The notes beneath the pieces are model-generated. The model searched no databases. It saw nothing but the letters and a program-made list of their open reading frames with translations, and was not told the origin of the DNA. The translations under genes were made by a program, and so were the position numbers. This document shows positions 17,234 to 26,089 of a stretch of DNA of 64,000 nt, piece after piece (the stretch's first letter is position 1; each line of letters starts with the position of its first letter). Origin of the DNA: Pseudomonadota bacterium (GTDB taxonomy: Bacteria > Myxococcota > Myxococcia > Myxococcales > Myxococcaceae); assembly GCA_023426545.1 (NCBI GenBank), contig JAFAAN010000171.1, positions 1 through 64,000 of the forward strand, written 5' to 3'.

Positions 17234-17629
17234 ATGATGTCTCGAAACGATCCTTCTCGCCCTCCAGAGCGAAAGGCGGCCTCGTCGGTGAAGGGCAGCT
17301 CCATCTGAGTCGTCCTCTTCGCGGCATGCTTCGCGGTGGCGATGGGCCCTGGCATCTACCACGATTGCCGTGCCTCGCGCATTCGGGCGATGCACACGCG
17401 CTATCAAGGAACAGTCGTTGCGCTCGTCAACCAGCACAGCCGAGTGAACGGCGATCCGGTGGTCACGGTGACGTTGGAGGTCGACATCCCCGGCCGCGGG
17501 CTCACGCGCGGCGAGGTGGTCGATGCCATCTCGGTGGTCCACCTCCCTCGGTTCCAACCGGGTGCGAAGGTCGACGTATGGGTTGACCCCGATGACCCAA
17601 CGCGTATGGCGCTCGAGGACGGCCTTTGA
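17234..17629 (+). pseudogene. Small membrane-anchored protein gene interrupted by an in-frame TGA
   Basis: One frame runs from ATGATG at 17234 to a stop at 17627-17629 with a single TGA at 17306-17308. Before it the product is MMSRNDPSRPPERKAASSVK plus a few residues. Directly after it comes VVLFAACFAVAMGPGIYHDC, a hydrophobic segment, then a beta-rich domain ending VWVDPDDPTRMALEDGL. Continuity of charge-then-membrane-helix across the TGA argues that it replaced a sense codon (perhaps Trp). A restart at the GTG at 17336 would give 97 aa. The soluble part, from HTRYQGTVVALVNQHSRVNG onward, resembles DUF3592-like proteins but is not firmly assigned. Confidence 0.5.
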
Positions 17630-18488
17630 CGAGGGGCTGGACATTCGGGGTGGCTTCGATGGGCTCGACGTCCGCCGACTGACGCCTGCGCACGACGCCC
17701 GACGCCATGCCCCGTCCGCATGTGAAGCGCTCTATGAACGAGGGCCAGACAGTCAGGCCATGGTGGCCTGACTCAAGAAAACGCGGCTCCAGTGCGCCTG
17801 GGAGCGATTGGGCGCGAGCCCCATGCCTGAACCGGGTGAGAGGGGCATGGTGCGCTCGTGCTGGCCCTGAAGGCGAGCAGCGGCGCGGCGACGTCCCCCG
17901 TGCGATTGCCACGTTGTGGCTCAGCCTCTGGCCGCGAGAGACTTGGTGGGTGGTAGCCAAACCTCACCCAGGTTTTGGGGCGTGGCAGATGGCGAACCCC
18001 ATGGTCTGGACACGATCGTGTAGGCCGGAGCGGGCCTTGACGCCCGGGCGATGGGCTTGAGAGCCTCATTGCAATTCCCATCCCAGGCTGCGTGGATGCT
18101 GCCCGCCCTGTGAGGCCGAGCGAGGGTTGGCGATGCTCCGCAGGCTGGTGGGTTGACGACGCTTGCCGATGCCTGGGGTTGCGCCCTCTTTACGGCAGTC
18201 ATACACGCTAGGCGTAAATGCTCTCCGCAGCGGACCGCGAGATTCGACTTGGCATCTGGAGAATTCACATCCTTCAACACTCCGATGCGCGTGAGCTCTG
18301 GGGAACCTGACTTCTCGAGGAGCGAGCGGCAGCCGAACGCCCGCCATAGGACGACCGCCGGGCGACGACGATGATAGCAGTACGATCTTGAGGGCCGCAG
18401 GGGAGTCCGGAGAGCGGCCGTTTCCGTAGCGGGCCTCGCGCTCACCGACGGCACGACAACAGGCCCTGTACGGGGAGGTCAAGCGGCC
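17630..18488. other. 859-base gene-poor stretch, possible intron-type reverse transcriptase leader debris
   Basis: No convincing complete gene is visible. On the minus strand around 18070-18200 the frame reads YDCRKEGATPGIGKRRQPTS and then LRSIANPRSASQGGQH. This recalls the RQTSLRGIA-type start of group II intron reverse transcriptases, but it stops at once and no catalytic YADD box follows. The other frames look non-coding. Likely old mobile-element debris; this assignment is weak. Confidence 0.25.
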
Positions 18489-18911
18489 ATGGAAAACGAA
18501 CACCACGAGGCGGCGGAGGTCACGCCCGGCGAGGACCTGATGCAGGCGCACGGTGTTCTCGAGCGCATCCTTCGCATCTACGAAGAGGGCGCTCACCGCA
18601 TCGACTACGATGAACAGTTCGAGCGAACTGTACTCGCGAGCGCAGCGGGCATTGTCCGGCGCTTCATCGAGGGCTCCCACGGAAAACTTGAGGAACAGCT
18701 CGCCTTCCCGCGGCTCCAGACTGCGAATCGCGAGGCAGAGTTCGTCACGATCCTTCTCCTATCAACATCAAAGCGAACGCCAAGAGACCCGTTCGAAGAC
18801 AAGGAACATGAACGCTTCGGCGAGCACGGTTTCGAGAGTACCGTCACCGAAGTTGATCCGCTTGAGGTGGTGCTCGACATTGACGACTTCGCAAGGTTCA
18901 CGGCACCATGA
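18489..18911 (+). pseudogene. Hemerythrin-like protein with a collapsed middle
   Basis: The 140-codon ORF is open but appears damaged. The N-terminal part, EVTPGEDLMQAHGVLERILR and GIVRRFIEGSHGKLEEQLAF, is a hemerythrin HHE helix pair with its His/Glu ligands. After EAEFVTILL the expected residues (YQHQSERQ) lie in the next frame. The original frame resumes at FEDKEHERFGEHGFES, a segment that normally lies some 60 residues later. So a one-base shift plus an internal deletion removed the middle helices and their His ligands while leaving an open frame. Oxygen/iron binding is unlikely. The stop overlaps the DoxX ATG. Confidence 0.6.
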
Positions 18912-19393
18912 CCGCCGCTGTTCTTCGACTTCTAGACAGCGGTGGCCCCCGGGCGAACCTCGCTGTCCGATTACTTGCGGGGCTGATCTTCCTTCCGGAG
19001 GGTATCAAGAAGTTCCTCTTTCCCGAACAATGGGGGGCGGGGCGCTTCGCGCGAATCGGCATCCCTGCGCCAGAACTCATGGCTCACTTCGTCGGCATCG
19101 TGGAGATTGCCTGTGGACTCCTTCTCATCATTGGGCTGGCCACACGGCTCGCCGCGATTCCACTTCTCATCGACATTCTCGTTGCGCTCACGACAACGAA
19201 AATACCCCTGCTCTGGCGAGCCACCGCAGTCTCCAGCAAGGTCGGCTTCTGGTCGATGCAGGCCGAATCGCGAACCGACTTCGCAATGCTCATGGCGCTC
19301 ATCTTCCTGGCGTTCGCCGGCTCCGGAGCATGGTCTCTCGACGCCAGCCTGGTCAGGCCCAGAGCGGCCTCCCACCCTTGGGGGCCTTCATGA
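18908..19393 (+). CDS. DoxX-family membrane protein
   Basis: The 161-aa protein has four hydrophobic segments and DoxX landmarks: AVRLLAGLIFLPEGIKKFLF, the AHFVGIVEIACGLLLIIGLA helix, and a long middle loop before DFAMLMALIFLAFAGSGAWS. DoxX proteins are small membrane components linked to thiosulfate:quinone oxidoreductases or redox stress systems, and their own activity is usually unknown. The start codon overlaps the hemerythrin stop (ATGA), so the two were co-translated. Loss of the hemerythrin may have left this gene without its partner. Confidence 0.85.
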   Translation: MTAAVLRLLDSGGPRANLAVRLLAGLIFLPEGIKKFLFPEQWGAGRFARIGIPAPELMAHFVGIVEIACGLLLIIGLATRLAAIPLLIDILVALTTTKIPLLWRATAVSSKVGFWSMQAESRTDFAMLMALIFLAFAGSGAWSLDASLVRPRAASHPWGPS

Positions 19394-19561
19394 CTCGCAC
19401 AGACATGGGTATTTTCTCCTACGCGCTAGCAGGGCTGGTGCTGGCGTTTTCGCGGTCAACCAGTGAAGACCGTCGCGAGCCATCATCGGCGAATCCGACG
19501 AGTGCTCTGGAACCGCAAGGGGCGATGTCGCGCGCCTCTTCGAACCACGGTCTCTTCCTCA

Positions 19562-20041
19562 ATGCCCTCGCCGCGCATGCTCTTCGCACTCGTCCACGTT
19601 ATTGGAATCGTGTGCCCTACTGGCGCATGGGCGGGCCCGCCATTCCTCACGGATGATCCCGAGCCGGTCAAGTTCAAACACTGGGAGTTCTACACTGCCG
19701 CCAAGTGGACAGGCGCGCGGAGTTCGGCATCCGGAACCTTGCCTCATATTGAGGTGAACTACGGAGTACTACCCAACGTACAGCTGCATACCATCGTCCC
19801 AGCCGTCCTTGCCTGGACCCAGCGTGAGGGCGTGGCATACGGCTTGGGTGATATCGAGCTGGGCGTCAAGCTGCGCTTCGTCGACGAAGGAGAGTGGCGC
19901 CCGCAGATAGGCATTTTCCCCCTCGTTGATTTGCCTACGGGTTCGAAGCAGCGTGGCCTCGGAACCGGCGCGGTTCAATCGCTGCTGCCGCTTTGGCTTC
20001 AGAAGAGCTTCGGCCCCTGGACGACCTATGGAGGCGGAGGG
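19562..20041 (+). pseudogene. Outer-membrane beta-barrel (MetA-pathway phenol degradation-like), 3'-truncated
   Basis: From the ATG at 19562 there is a signal peptide, MPSPRMLFALVHVIGIVCPT with cleavage after GAWA. Then comes GPPFLTDDPEPVKFKHWEFY and alternating beta strands: IEVNYGVLPNVQLHTIVPAV, YGLGDIELGVKLRFVDEG, IFPLVDLPTGSKQRGLGTG. These are the start of transporter-like barrels of the MetA/phenol-degradation family, usually 250-300 aa. After WTTYGGGG (about 20040) the frame leaves the family and enters the antisense of the next, converging ORF. The C-terminal barrel is lost. Confidence 0.7.
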
Positions 20042-20042
20042 C

Positions 20043-20615
20043 TCAAATCAGCTCACCATCTGATGCGGAGACCGAGTCTGTCCGCCACGTCACGCGTCTG
20101 TGCCAGGCCGCGTGCCACCCGTCGCTTGTGCCAGGCCAGCACGCGGAGTCGTCGTCCGTTGTGGTGATGACCATGTGGTTCCCATCCATCTTCCAGGTCC
20201 CCTGGATGTTCCCCCAGAGACTGCCCACCTCGAGGATGGACTTGCCCTTGATGAGCAGGGCTCGCGCGTTCTCCGTGCCGCGCTCCAGGCGGTACAGCCC
20301 ATCAGGCACCGAGCCTCCCTCCAGCGCAGGGGCGTCCGTTACCGGCGCCACGACGACCTTCCCGTTCATTCCGAGCTGATTGGCCAGCGTTCGGCTGCCC
20401 GGCAGCATCGAGCCCGGAAGGAGCCTTCCTCGCTGGATCTCCCCGAGGAGCGCGCGAGTGAGCTGTGTCGTCCGTGGGTTCGTCCCTTCCCGCTCAAGGG
20501 CGAGAGCAAACCTCCATGGGCGAGAAGCTGGACCCTCGTTCTTCTCTTTTCTGGATCCAGCGATGGGGCCAGCCTGCCGATAGGCTGGGGTTCGTGCAAC
20601 GACGCGCGGGACCAC
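20043..20615 (-). pseudogene. Chimeric ORF: MocR/GntR-type HTH head fused to a lipoprotein-like tail
   Basis: The 190-codon ORF changes character in the middle. Residues about 33-88 (RFALALEREGTNPRTTQLTR, IQRGRLLPGSMLPGSRTLAN, QLGMN) are the winged-helix start of MocR-type regulators, which should continue with a 350-residue aminotransferase-like domain. After VVVAP it becomes DAPALEGGSVPDGLYRLERG and later GTWKMDGNHMVITTTDDDSA, a small beta-rich domain seen in secreted myxobacterial proteins (pattern-based impression). A deletion probably joined the two. DNA binding might survive, but PLP function cannot. Confidence 0.55.
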
Positions 20616-20626
20616 GCGGAGGCAAC

Positions 20627-21409
20627 ATGACCGAATCTCCTTACCTGACTGCTCACACCGTCGAGGACTTCCGGCGCAACCTGGCGGCGGTGCGTGAACG
20701 CATCGCCGCTGCCTGCGCGCGCTCTGGACGTTCTCCGGCCGAGGTACGCCTGCTGCCGGTCAGCAAGACCGTGCCCGAAGCACGCATCCGTCTGGCCTAT
20801 GCTGCCGGCTGCCGCGAGCTTGGGGAGAACAAGGTGCAGGAGGCGTCACGCAAGGTCGCGGCGATGACGGACCTGGCTGACCTGCGCTGGTCGGTGATTG
20901 GTCACCTGCAGACCAACAAGGCGAAGGTCGTGGCGCGTTTCGCCAGCGAGTTCCAAGCGCTGGACAGCCTGCGCGTGGCCGAGGTGCTGGACCGCCGCCT
21001 GCAGGCCGAAGGGCGCGTGCTGGATGTGCTGGTGCAGGTCAACACCTCGGGCGAGACGAGCAAGTTCGGTCTTCCGCCAGATGACGTGGCTGGCTTCGTC
21101 CGGGAGCTGCCGGTGTTCTCCTCGCTGCGCGTGCGCGGGCTGATGACCCTTGCGCTGCTCTCGGCCGAGCCGGCGCGGGTGCGTCCCTGTTTCGTCATGC
21201 TGCGTGAGCTGCGCGAACGCCTGCGGCAGGAGGCGCCGGCCGGCATCTCCATGGACGAGCTGTCGATGGGCATGTCCGGCGACTTCGAATTGGCCATTGA
21301 GGAGGGGGCCACCGTCGTGCGCATCGGTCAGGCCATCTTCGGCGCCCGTACGCTGCCCGACAGCCACTACTGGCCAGACGCGAACCCGACCTTGGAGCAC
21401 ACGTCGTAG
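20627..21409 (+). CDS. yggS: YggS/PLPBP-family pyridoxal-phosphate-binding protein
   Basis: The 260-aa single-domain TIM-barrel protein has the PLP Lys in RLLPVSKTVPEARIRLAYAA, followed by CRELGENKVQEASRK, WSVIGHLQTNKAKVVARFAS, VQVNTSGETSKFGLP and the terminal DELSMGMSGDFELAIEEGAT with VRIGQAIFGAR. Members buffer free PLP and keep B6 and amino-acid pools balanced. They have no confirmed catalysis. The start was chosen at 20627, where GGAGG lies 5 bases upstream; the longer frame reading back to 20465 is the antisense of the MocR fragment. It is monocistronic. Confidence 0.93.
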   Translation: MTESPYLTAHTVEDFRRNLAAVRERIAAACARSGRSPAEVRLLPVSKTVPEARIRLAYAAGCRELGENKVQEASRKVAAMTDLADLRWSVIGHLQTNKAKVVARFASEFQALDSLRVAEVLDRRLQAEGRVLDVLVQVNTSGETSKFGLPPDDVAGFVRELPVFSSLRVRGLMTLALLSAEPARVRPCFVMLRELRERLRQEAPAGISMDELSMGMSGDFELAIEEGATVVRIGQAIFGARTLPDSHYWPDANPTLEHTS

Positions 21410-21489
21410 AGACCGCCGAAGCCGATGCCTCATCCCTCCGGAGGAGCCACTCCGTTCGCGGCGGACGCGCTTCGGCGGTCATCCATCGC

Positions 21490-21951
21490 TCAGGCGAGCG
21501 ACATCCGATATTCGATTACACCCGGCCGCTCACCGAGCCAGTCGTACAGTCGTTGAGCTCGGAGGTTCGTCTCCTGGGTGTGCCAATAGAGGCGCCCGCA
21601 GGTCTTTTCACGGGCGCGCTGCTGGACGTACTCGATCAGCTGCTTGCCGACATGGCGTCCCCGCGCCTCTGGCGCGACGAACAGGTCCTCGAGGTAGCAG
21701 AAATCATTCTGCGCCCATGTCGAGCGGTGGAAGAGGTAGTTGACGAATCCGAGGACGCGTCCGTGCTCCACCGCGACGGCGGAGTACATCGGCTCGCGGT
21801 CGTCGAAGAACCGGTCCCAGGTCGCCCGGGTTACTTCCTCCGGCAAGGAGACTTCATAGAACTCCTGGTAGCTCTTCCAGTACGGAAGCCACTGTTCGAA
21901 GTCACCCCTTTCGACGGGGCGAACGATGATGGAAGGAGTCTCGTCGTGCAT
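21490..21951 (-). CDS. GNAT-family N-acetyltransferase
   Basis: The 153-aa protein starts MHDETPSIIVRPVERGDFEQ at 21951. GNAT motifs are clear: the central strand FCYLEDLFVAPEARG with the acetyl-CoA pyrophosphate loop ARGRHVGKQLIEYVQQRARE (R/Q-x-x-G-x-G/K form), and motif B RLYWHTQETNLRAQRLYDWL. The substrate is unknown; related enzymes acetylate small amines or amino-acid analogues. Upstream codons in frame (to 22002) lack a ribosome site and are left out. It converges with yggS, 80 bases apart. Confidence 0.88.
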   Translation of the reverse strand: MHDETPSIIVRPVERGDFEQWLPYWKSYQEFYEVSLPEEVTRATWDRFFDDREPMYSAVAVEHGRVLGFVNYLFHRSTWAQNDFCYLEDLFVAPEARGRHVGKQLIEYVQQRAREKTCGRLYWHTQETNLRAQRLYDWLGERPGVIEYRMSLA

Positions 21952-22059
21952 TCCAGTGCTCCTGGTCGTTGTTCCTGATGGCTGCAATCGTGGTCCGCGC
22001 ATGTCGTGCAGAGGCCTCCGCTACGCGCCTGCGGAAGCCTGTCTTGCGCGCCGGAGTCA

Positions 22060-22241
22060 TTACCGCGCGCCTGGTCCCAGGACGGGCTCCAGAATGGAGA
22101 TTGGGACGGGTCCAGATGGGCGCCGCAGCGCTTCGACTGCTGGCCTCGTCTCTGTGTGTTCGGACGTGACGAGCACGTCCGAGCGGAAGCGCACCACGTC
22201 CGGGAGCCAGGCCTGCTCGGCGTGGAGGAGGGAGTCGTCGG
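22060..22241 (-). pseudogene. C-terminal remnant of an unknown protein
   Basis: A minus-strand frame reads DDSLLHAEQAWLPDVVRFRS, then DVLVTSEHTETRPAVEALRR and ISILEPVLGPGAR before a stop at 22060. Coding-like composition is evident, but no start lies nearby. This is the only thing seen in the 385-base gap 21952-22336. Confidence 0.3.
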
Positions 22242-22336
22242 CGCTCCCACCTCGGGCTCCCTCCTGTGTCCGAGGCGTGGCAGGGGGGCGGAGACTATGC
22301 CGGTCTCTCCCGCCTCGCTGTAGTAGGTTGGCGTGA

Positions 22337-24688
22337 ATGGTACGTACTTCAGTGCTGGTGTTGATCGGGTTCTTCATCCTCGCCTCCGCCGAGGCCTCCG
22401 CCGCGTCTGCCGAGGCTGGCGCCGCGAGGTCCATCGGGGAGGCATCGAAGCGAGTGGAGCGTGCTCGCGCCGACCTCGCGACGGCCGTGCAGCGGATCGA
22501 AGTGGAGCCGCCGCGCAACGCTGACCTCGACGCCGCCCTCGCGGCGGTGGAGGCGCTGAAGGTCGCGCTGGATGCCGGAGCGAGCTTCGAGACGGAGGAC
22601 CTCGAGTACGCGAAGCTGGTCCTGGCGGCGCGCAAGCAGCTCCGGACGCAGCGGGAGTACGTCGATGAGCGCCGGGCCAAGGTCCACATCCACGAGTACC
22701 GCCGGCGCATCGATGGCGCGCTCGCGCCCCTGAACGAGCGCATGGCGAAGCTCGGCCAGGGCGATCCGGGCTCCAAGGCGCTGGACGAGGCCCGCGCCGC
22801 GGTGGACGCGCTGGAGAAGCTGGCGGAGGAGGGGCGGCCCCTCAAGAGCCAGGATCCGAAGTTCTCCACGTACCTCACCGAGGTCGAAGCGACCCTCGCC
22901 CGTCACCGGAAGACGCTCGACGAGCGGTGGCTGCAACTGTCGGCGCAGAAGCAGCGGGGCCTACTGGACGAGCGCCGCAAGAGCCTGGCGAGTTCGCTCG
23001 CCGAGGTGGGCAAGGCCTGGTCGGACGAGAAGTTCGCGGCCGCCGACAAGGCGGTGGCGGCGCTGCAGAAGCAGCTCGAGGAGGGCAGGCCGCTCGAGGC
23101 GCAGGACAAGGGCTATCGCGCGGAGGCGGAGAAGGCCCGCGCCGAGGTTACCCAGGCCAAGCGTCGGATGGATGAACTCGTGGTGCAGGCGGGTGTCTCG
23201 CGGGTCAAGGTGGAGCTGGAGCCCGCCCATGAAGAACTCCGTGCGGCAGCCAAGGCGCTGCGGGTGAAGCGGCCCGCGCCCGAGCAGCTCTCCGAGGCCA
23301 AGACCGCGGCGTTCGTCGTCCGGAAGCTGGTGGACAAGTACGAGCCGCAGGCGGCGAGGAGCCAGGCCATCGGCCAGTACCTCGCCGGGGTGAAGAACAC
23401 GCTCGTCGAGGTGGAGGTGGCGCTCCAGGTCCGCACGCTCGACGCGGCGCGCGCCGAGGTCGTCCAGGCGCTGCGGAACGTCGAGAAGCGCTCCGTGACC
23501 GCTGAGCAGTTCGAGGAAGCGAAGACGGCGATGGTCGTCCTGGAGAAGACGCTCGAGACGGTCCACGTGAAGAACCCCGCCATCAGCCCGGCCGCCGCCG
23601 ACGCGCGTCAGCTGCTCAGGGACGGGCGGGCGACGCTGGAGCGGCGTCGGTACGAGGTCGACCTGCAGCAGCAGCGCGCGAAGGTGGACGAGGCCCGGAA
23701 GAACGCGGTGGCGCTGGTCTCCCAGGTCCAGAAGGAGACGCCCTCGGAGGCGCAGCTCCTGGAGGCCGAGAACGCGGTCAAGCAGATTGGCGTGGTGCTG
23801 GAGGCCGGGGCCGCCTTCGTCAAGAAGGACCGTGACTATGCCCTGTACGCCAAGGAGTCGAAGGAGCGCATGGCGGAGCTGAGCGACCGCATCACCCGGC
23901 GGAAGATCGTCCTGGCCGCGGCGGATGCCCGGGTCCAGCTCGCGTCCCGGCTGGTCACCACGAAGGAGAAGCTCGAGGTCGCCAAGGCCATCTCGGCGAC
24001 CGATGCCGACGTCGAGGCCGCCTCGAAGAGCGTGGACGAGGTCATGCAGATGTTCGAGGCGCACGCGGCGCTGGAGCGGCAGGACGCGAGCTACGCGGCA
24101 TCCGCCGAGCGGTCGCGCGCCGATTGGCTGAAGATGGTCGAGGCGCTCGAGTTCGCGAAGCAGGCGAGGGCCCTGCGCCGGCTGACCGGTGAGGCGCTGG
24201 ACGTCGCCGGCAAGGCGGCGGCATCCGCCGCGACCTCCGCGGACCTGCGCAAGCGTAGGGCCTTGTACGCGAGCGCGTCGGAGAAGCTCAGGGCCTGCCA
24301 GGACGAGGGCGCCAGGCTGGTGAAGGAGAACGCCAGCCTCGCGGCGGTCGACGTGCTCGTGGACGGGGTCCCCACCCGGCCCCAGGACGTGATGGCCCAG
24401 TGTGCCCAGAAGGCCGAGGCCCTTCAGGTGCCCCTGAAGCGGGTCGACGTGGAGCTCAGGTTCCAGGAGGGCCAGCGGAAGGCCTACGACGCGGCGAAGG
24501 CCCACCTCTCCAAGGGGCGGAAGAACGAGGCGCTCGCGCAGCTCAACGACTGCATCGCGGAGGGGCGCATCCTCGAGAACCGATACCCCGACTTCAAGGA
24601 GCAGAAGTTCGACGTCGGCGGCGCCAGCATGAGCATGCTGGAGCTGCTCCAGGTCTGCGCGAAGGAGCGCAAGGCGCTGGCCCCTTGA
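22337..24688 (+). CDS. Secreted/periplasmic 783-aa helical repeat protein of unknown function
   Basis: It starts with a signal peptide MVRTSVLVLIGFFILASAEA ending SASA. The rest is almost wholly alpha-helical, rich in Ala, Glu, Lys, Leu and Arg, and built of about seven degenerate repeats of 80-95 residues. Each ends in a similar loop: LDAGASFETEDLEYAKLV, AEEGRPLKSQDPKFSTYL, LEEGRPLEAQDKGYRAEA, LEAGAAFVKKDRDYALYA, FEAHAALERQDASYAASA. The last 120 residues add the only Cys residues (CQDEGARL, CAQKAEAL, CIAEGRIL, CAKERKAL). It suggests a long spectrin-like rod in the periplasm. I know no family for it, and no operon partner is present. Confidence 0.8.
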   Translation: MVRTSVLVLIGFFILASAEASAASAEAGAARSIGEASKRVERARADLATAVQRIEVEPPRNADLDAALAAVEALKVALDAGASFETEDLEYAKLVLAARKQLRTQREYVDERRAKVHIHEYRRRIDGALAPLNERMAKLGQGDPGSKALDEARAAVDALEKLAEEGRPLKSQDPKFSTYLTEVEATLARHRKTLDERWLQLSAQKQRGLLDERRKSLASSLAEVGKAWSDEKFAAADKAVAALQKQLEEGRPLEAQDKGYRAEAEKARAEVTQAKRRMDELVVQAGVSRVKVELEPAHEELRAAAKALRVKRPAPEQLSEAKTAAFVVRKLVDKYEPQAARSQAIGQYLAGVKNTLVEVEVALQVRTLDAARAEVVQALRNVEKRSVTAEQFEEAKTAMVVLEKTLETVHVKNPAISPAAADARQLLRDGRATLERRRYEVDLQQQRAKVDEARKNAVALVSQVQKETPSEAQLLEAENAVKQIGVVLEAGAAFVKKDRDYALYAKESKERMAELSDRITRRKIVLAAADARVQLASRLVTTKEKLEVAKAISATDADVEAASKSVDEVMQMFEAHAALERQDASYAASAERSRADWLKMVEALEFAKQARALRRLTGEALDVAGKAAASAATSADLRKRRALYASASEKLRACQDEGARLVKENASLAAVDVLVDGVPTRPQDVMAQCAQKAEALQVPLKRVDVELRFQEGQRKAYDAAKAHLSKGRKNEALAQLNDCIAEGRILENRYPDFKEQKFDVGGASMSMLELLQVCAKERKALAP

Positions 24689-25075
24689 GCGCTTGGGCGC
24701 TTTCCGCAGCCCGTCTGCGGACGATGGTTGGGCTCCAACGCCGCCAGCACTGGATGGCGACGGCCTGGTGCGCGCCTTGCTCGCTCGCTGGGTCGCGCTG
24801 CCAAACGTGGCCTCGACGCACGCATACCGCAGCGGCCGGAGCTGGGGGATGGCGGTAGAGGGGCTGGTGGGCAGCATGACTCCATGGGCGGGCCGACCCG
24901 GCGAGCGGAGCGCGTGTCAGGTGGAAGGCGGCGAAGTGGGCGCTCTGGGAATCTGGCATGGCGGCCGGGCCCAGCAGGCACTCTTCTCGTGCCCTGCTGG
25001 CGGCATTGTGAAGCGTTGATGCCGGCCTCACCGTCCTGAGAGTCATGGCTGGGGCGGGAGCGCCAGGAGGCGGTC
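24689..25075. other. Gene-free stretch
   Basis: 387 bases without a credible gene on either strand. All six frames read Arg/Ala/Ser-rich antisense-like sequence. A small hairpin sits at its left edge (see separate entry). Nothing else recognised. Confidence 0.5.
24704..24720 (+). terminator. Short GC hairpin after the 783-aa repeat protein gene
   Basis: CCGCAG at 24704-24709 pairs with CTGCGG at 24715-24720 across a 5-base loop, 16 bases after the stop. No long T tract follows, so termination would be weak or protein-assisted. Confidence 0.35.
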
Positions 25076-26089
25076 ATGGTTCGGGGCGCACGGAAAGAAG
25101 GGGGCCGGCTGCTTGCCGCACTCACGCGCTTGATGGCGGTGCCCTTCCATGCGTTGGCGGTGGACCCGCTGCCGTCATGGAATGAGGGGGCTGCGAAGCA
25201 GGCCATCGTCGACTTCGTTACTCGCTCCATCACCGAGGGGGGCTCCGACTTCATTCCTCCCGAGGCGCGCATCGCCACCTTCGACAATGATGGCACGCTC
25301 TGGCCGGAGCGGCCGTTGGTGCAGGGAGCCTTCCTCCTGAAGCCGCTCCGTTCCCGCGTGAGGCAGGACCCGTCGCTCGCGAGGCGGCAGCCGTTCAAGG
25401 CCGTGCTGGAGGGGAACCTCTCCGAACTCTCGTCCCTGGACAAGGCCACGTTGATGAAGCTGCTCGGGGAGACCCATGCCGGCATGACGGAGGAGGCGTT
25501 CATCCGTGACGTCCGCGCCTTCTTTCAGAACGCCCGTCACCCGAGATGGGGTGTTCCGTACAACCAACTCGCCTACGCCCCCATGCTGGAGTTGCTCCAG
25601 TACCTGCGCGCGAATGGTTTCCAGACCTGGCTCGCATCGGCGGGAGGAATCGACTTCATCCGCGTCATCTCTGAAGACACCTACGGCATCCCGCCTCAGC
25701 AGGTCATCGGCAGCCAGCTGAAGAAGTCGTTCGACGATTCACTCGCCCCCTCGGTGCTGCGCCGTGAGGCGCGCGTGGCCCATGTCAATGACAAGGCGGG
25801 CAAGCCGGTGGGCATCGACGAGCATATCGGCCGGCGGCCCATTTTCGCGGCGGGCAACGTGTGCTCCGGCGGCGACATCCAGATGCTCCAATACACGCGC
25901 AAACGCCCGCGCCCGGGCTTTGCCTTGCTCATCCACCACGACGACGCGGCTCGCGAGTTCGCCTACGAGGAAAAGGACGGTGCGTCATTGAAGGCGGCGC
26001 GCGAGGGAAGCTGGGTCGTGGTCAGCATGCAGCGGGATTGGAGGCGCATCTTCGATGGAGCGCGAGTACCGGATGGGAACGGGGGATGA
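25076..26089 (+). CDS. HAD-family phosphatase, exported
   Basis: The 337-aa protein has an N-terminal hydrophobic leader (AALTRLMAVPFHALAVD), then the HAD nucleophile motif IATFDNDGTLWPERPL (DxDGT/N form with Asp at about 72). A helical cap follows, and then WLASAGGIDFIRVISEDTYG (motif II region) and KAGKPVGIDEHIGRRPIFAA. Motif III is normally GNSDGDxxML, but here it reads GNVCSGGDIQMLQYT with an extra residue, and the first Asp is replaced. The second Asp survives. The protein could be active or impaired. The 3' end overlaps the exporter gene that follows. Confidence 0.78.
   Translation: MVRGARKEGGRLLAALTRLMAVPFHALAVDPLPSWNEGAAKQAIVDFVTRSITEGGSDFIPPEARIATFDNDGTLWPERPLVQGAFLLKPLRSRVRQDPSLARRQPFKAVLEGNLSELSSLDKATLMKLLGETHAGMTEEAFIRDVRAFFQNARHPRWGVPYNQLAYAPMLELLQYLRANGFQTWLASAGGIDFIRVISEDTYGIPPQQVIGSQLKKSFDDSLAPSVLRREARVAHVNDKAGKPVGIDEHIGRRPIFAAGNVCSGGDIQMLQYTRKRPRPGFALLIHHDDAAREFAYEEKDGASLKAAREGSWVVVSMQRDWRRIFDGARVPDGNGG

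Noticed and set aside
18070..18200. Complete group II intron
   Set aside because: Only a RQPTSLRSIA-like peptide is seen; no reverse transcriptase core, no domain V hairpin recognised.
22961..24877. 638-codon minus-strand ORF opposite the helical repeat protein
   Set aside because: A GC-rich antisense shadow; Leu/Arg/Gly-rich with no motif and no start signal.
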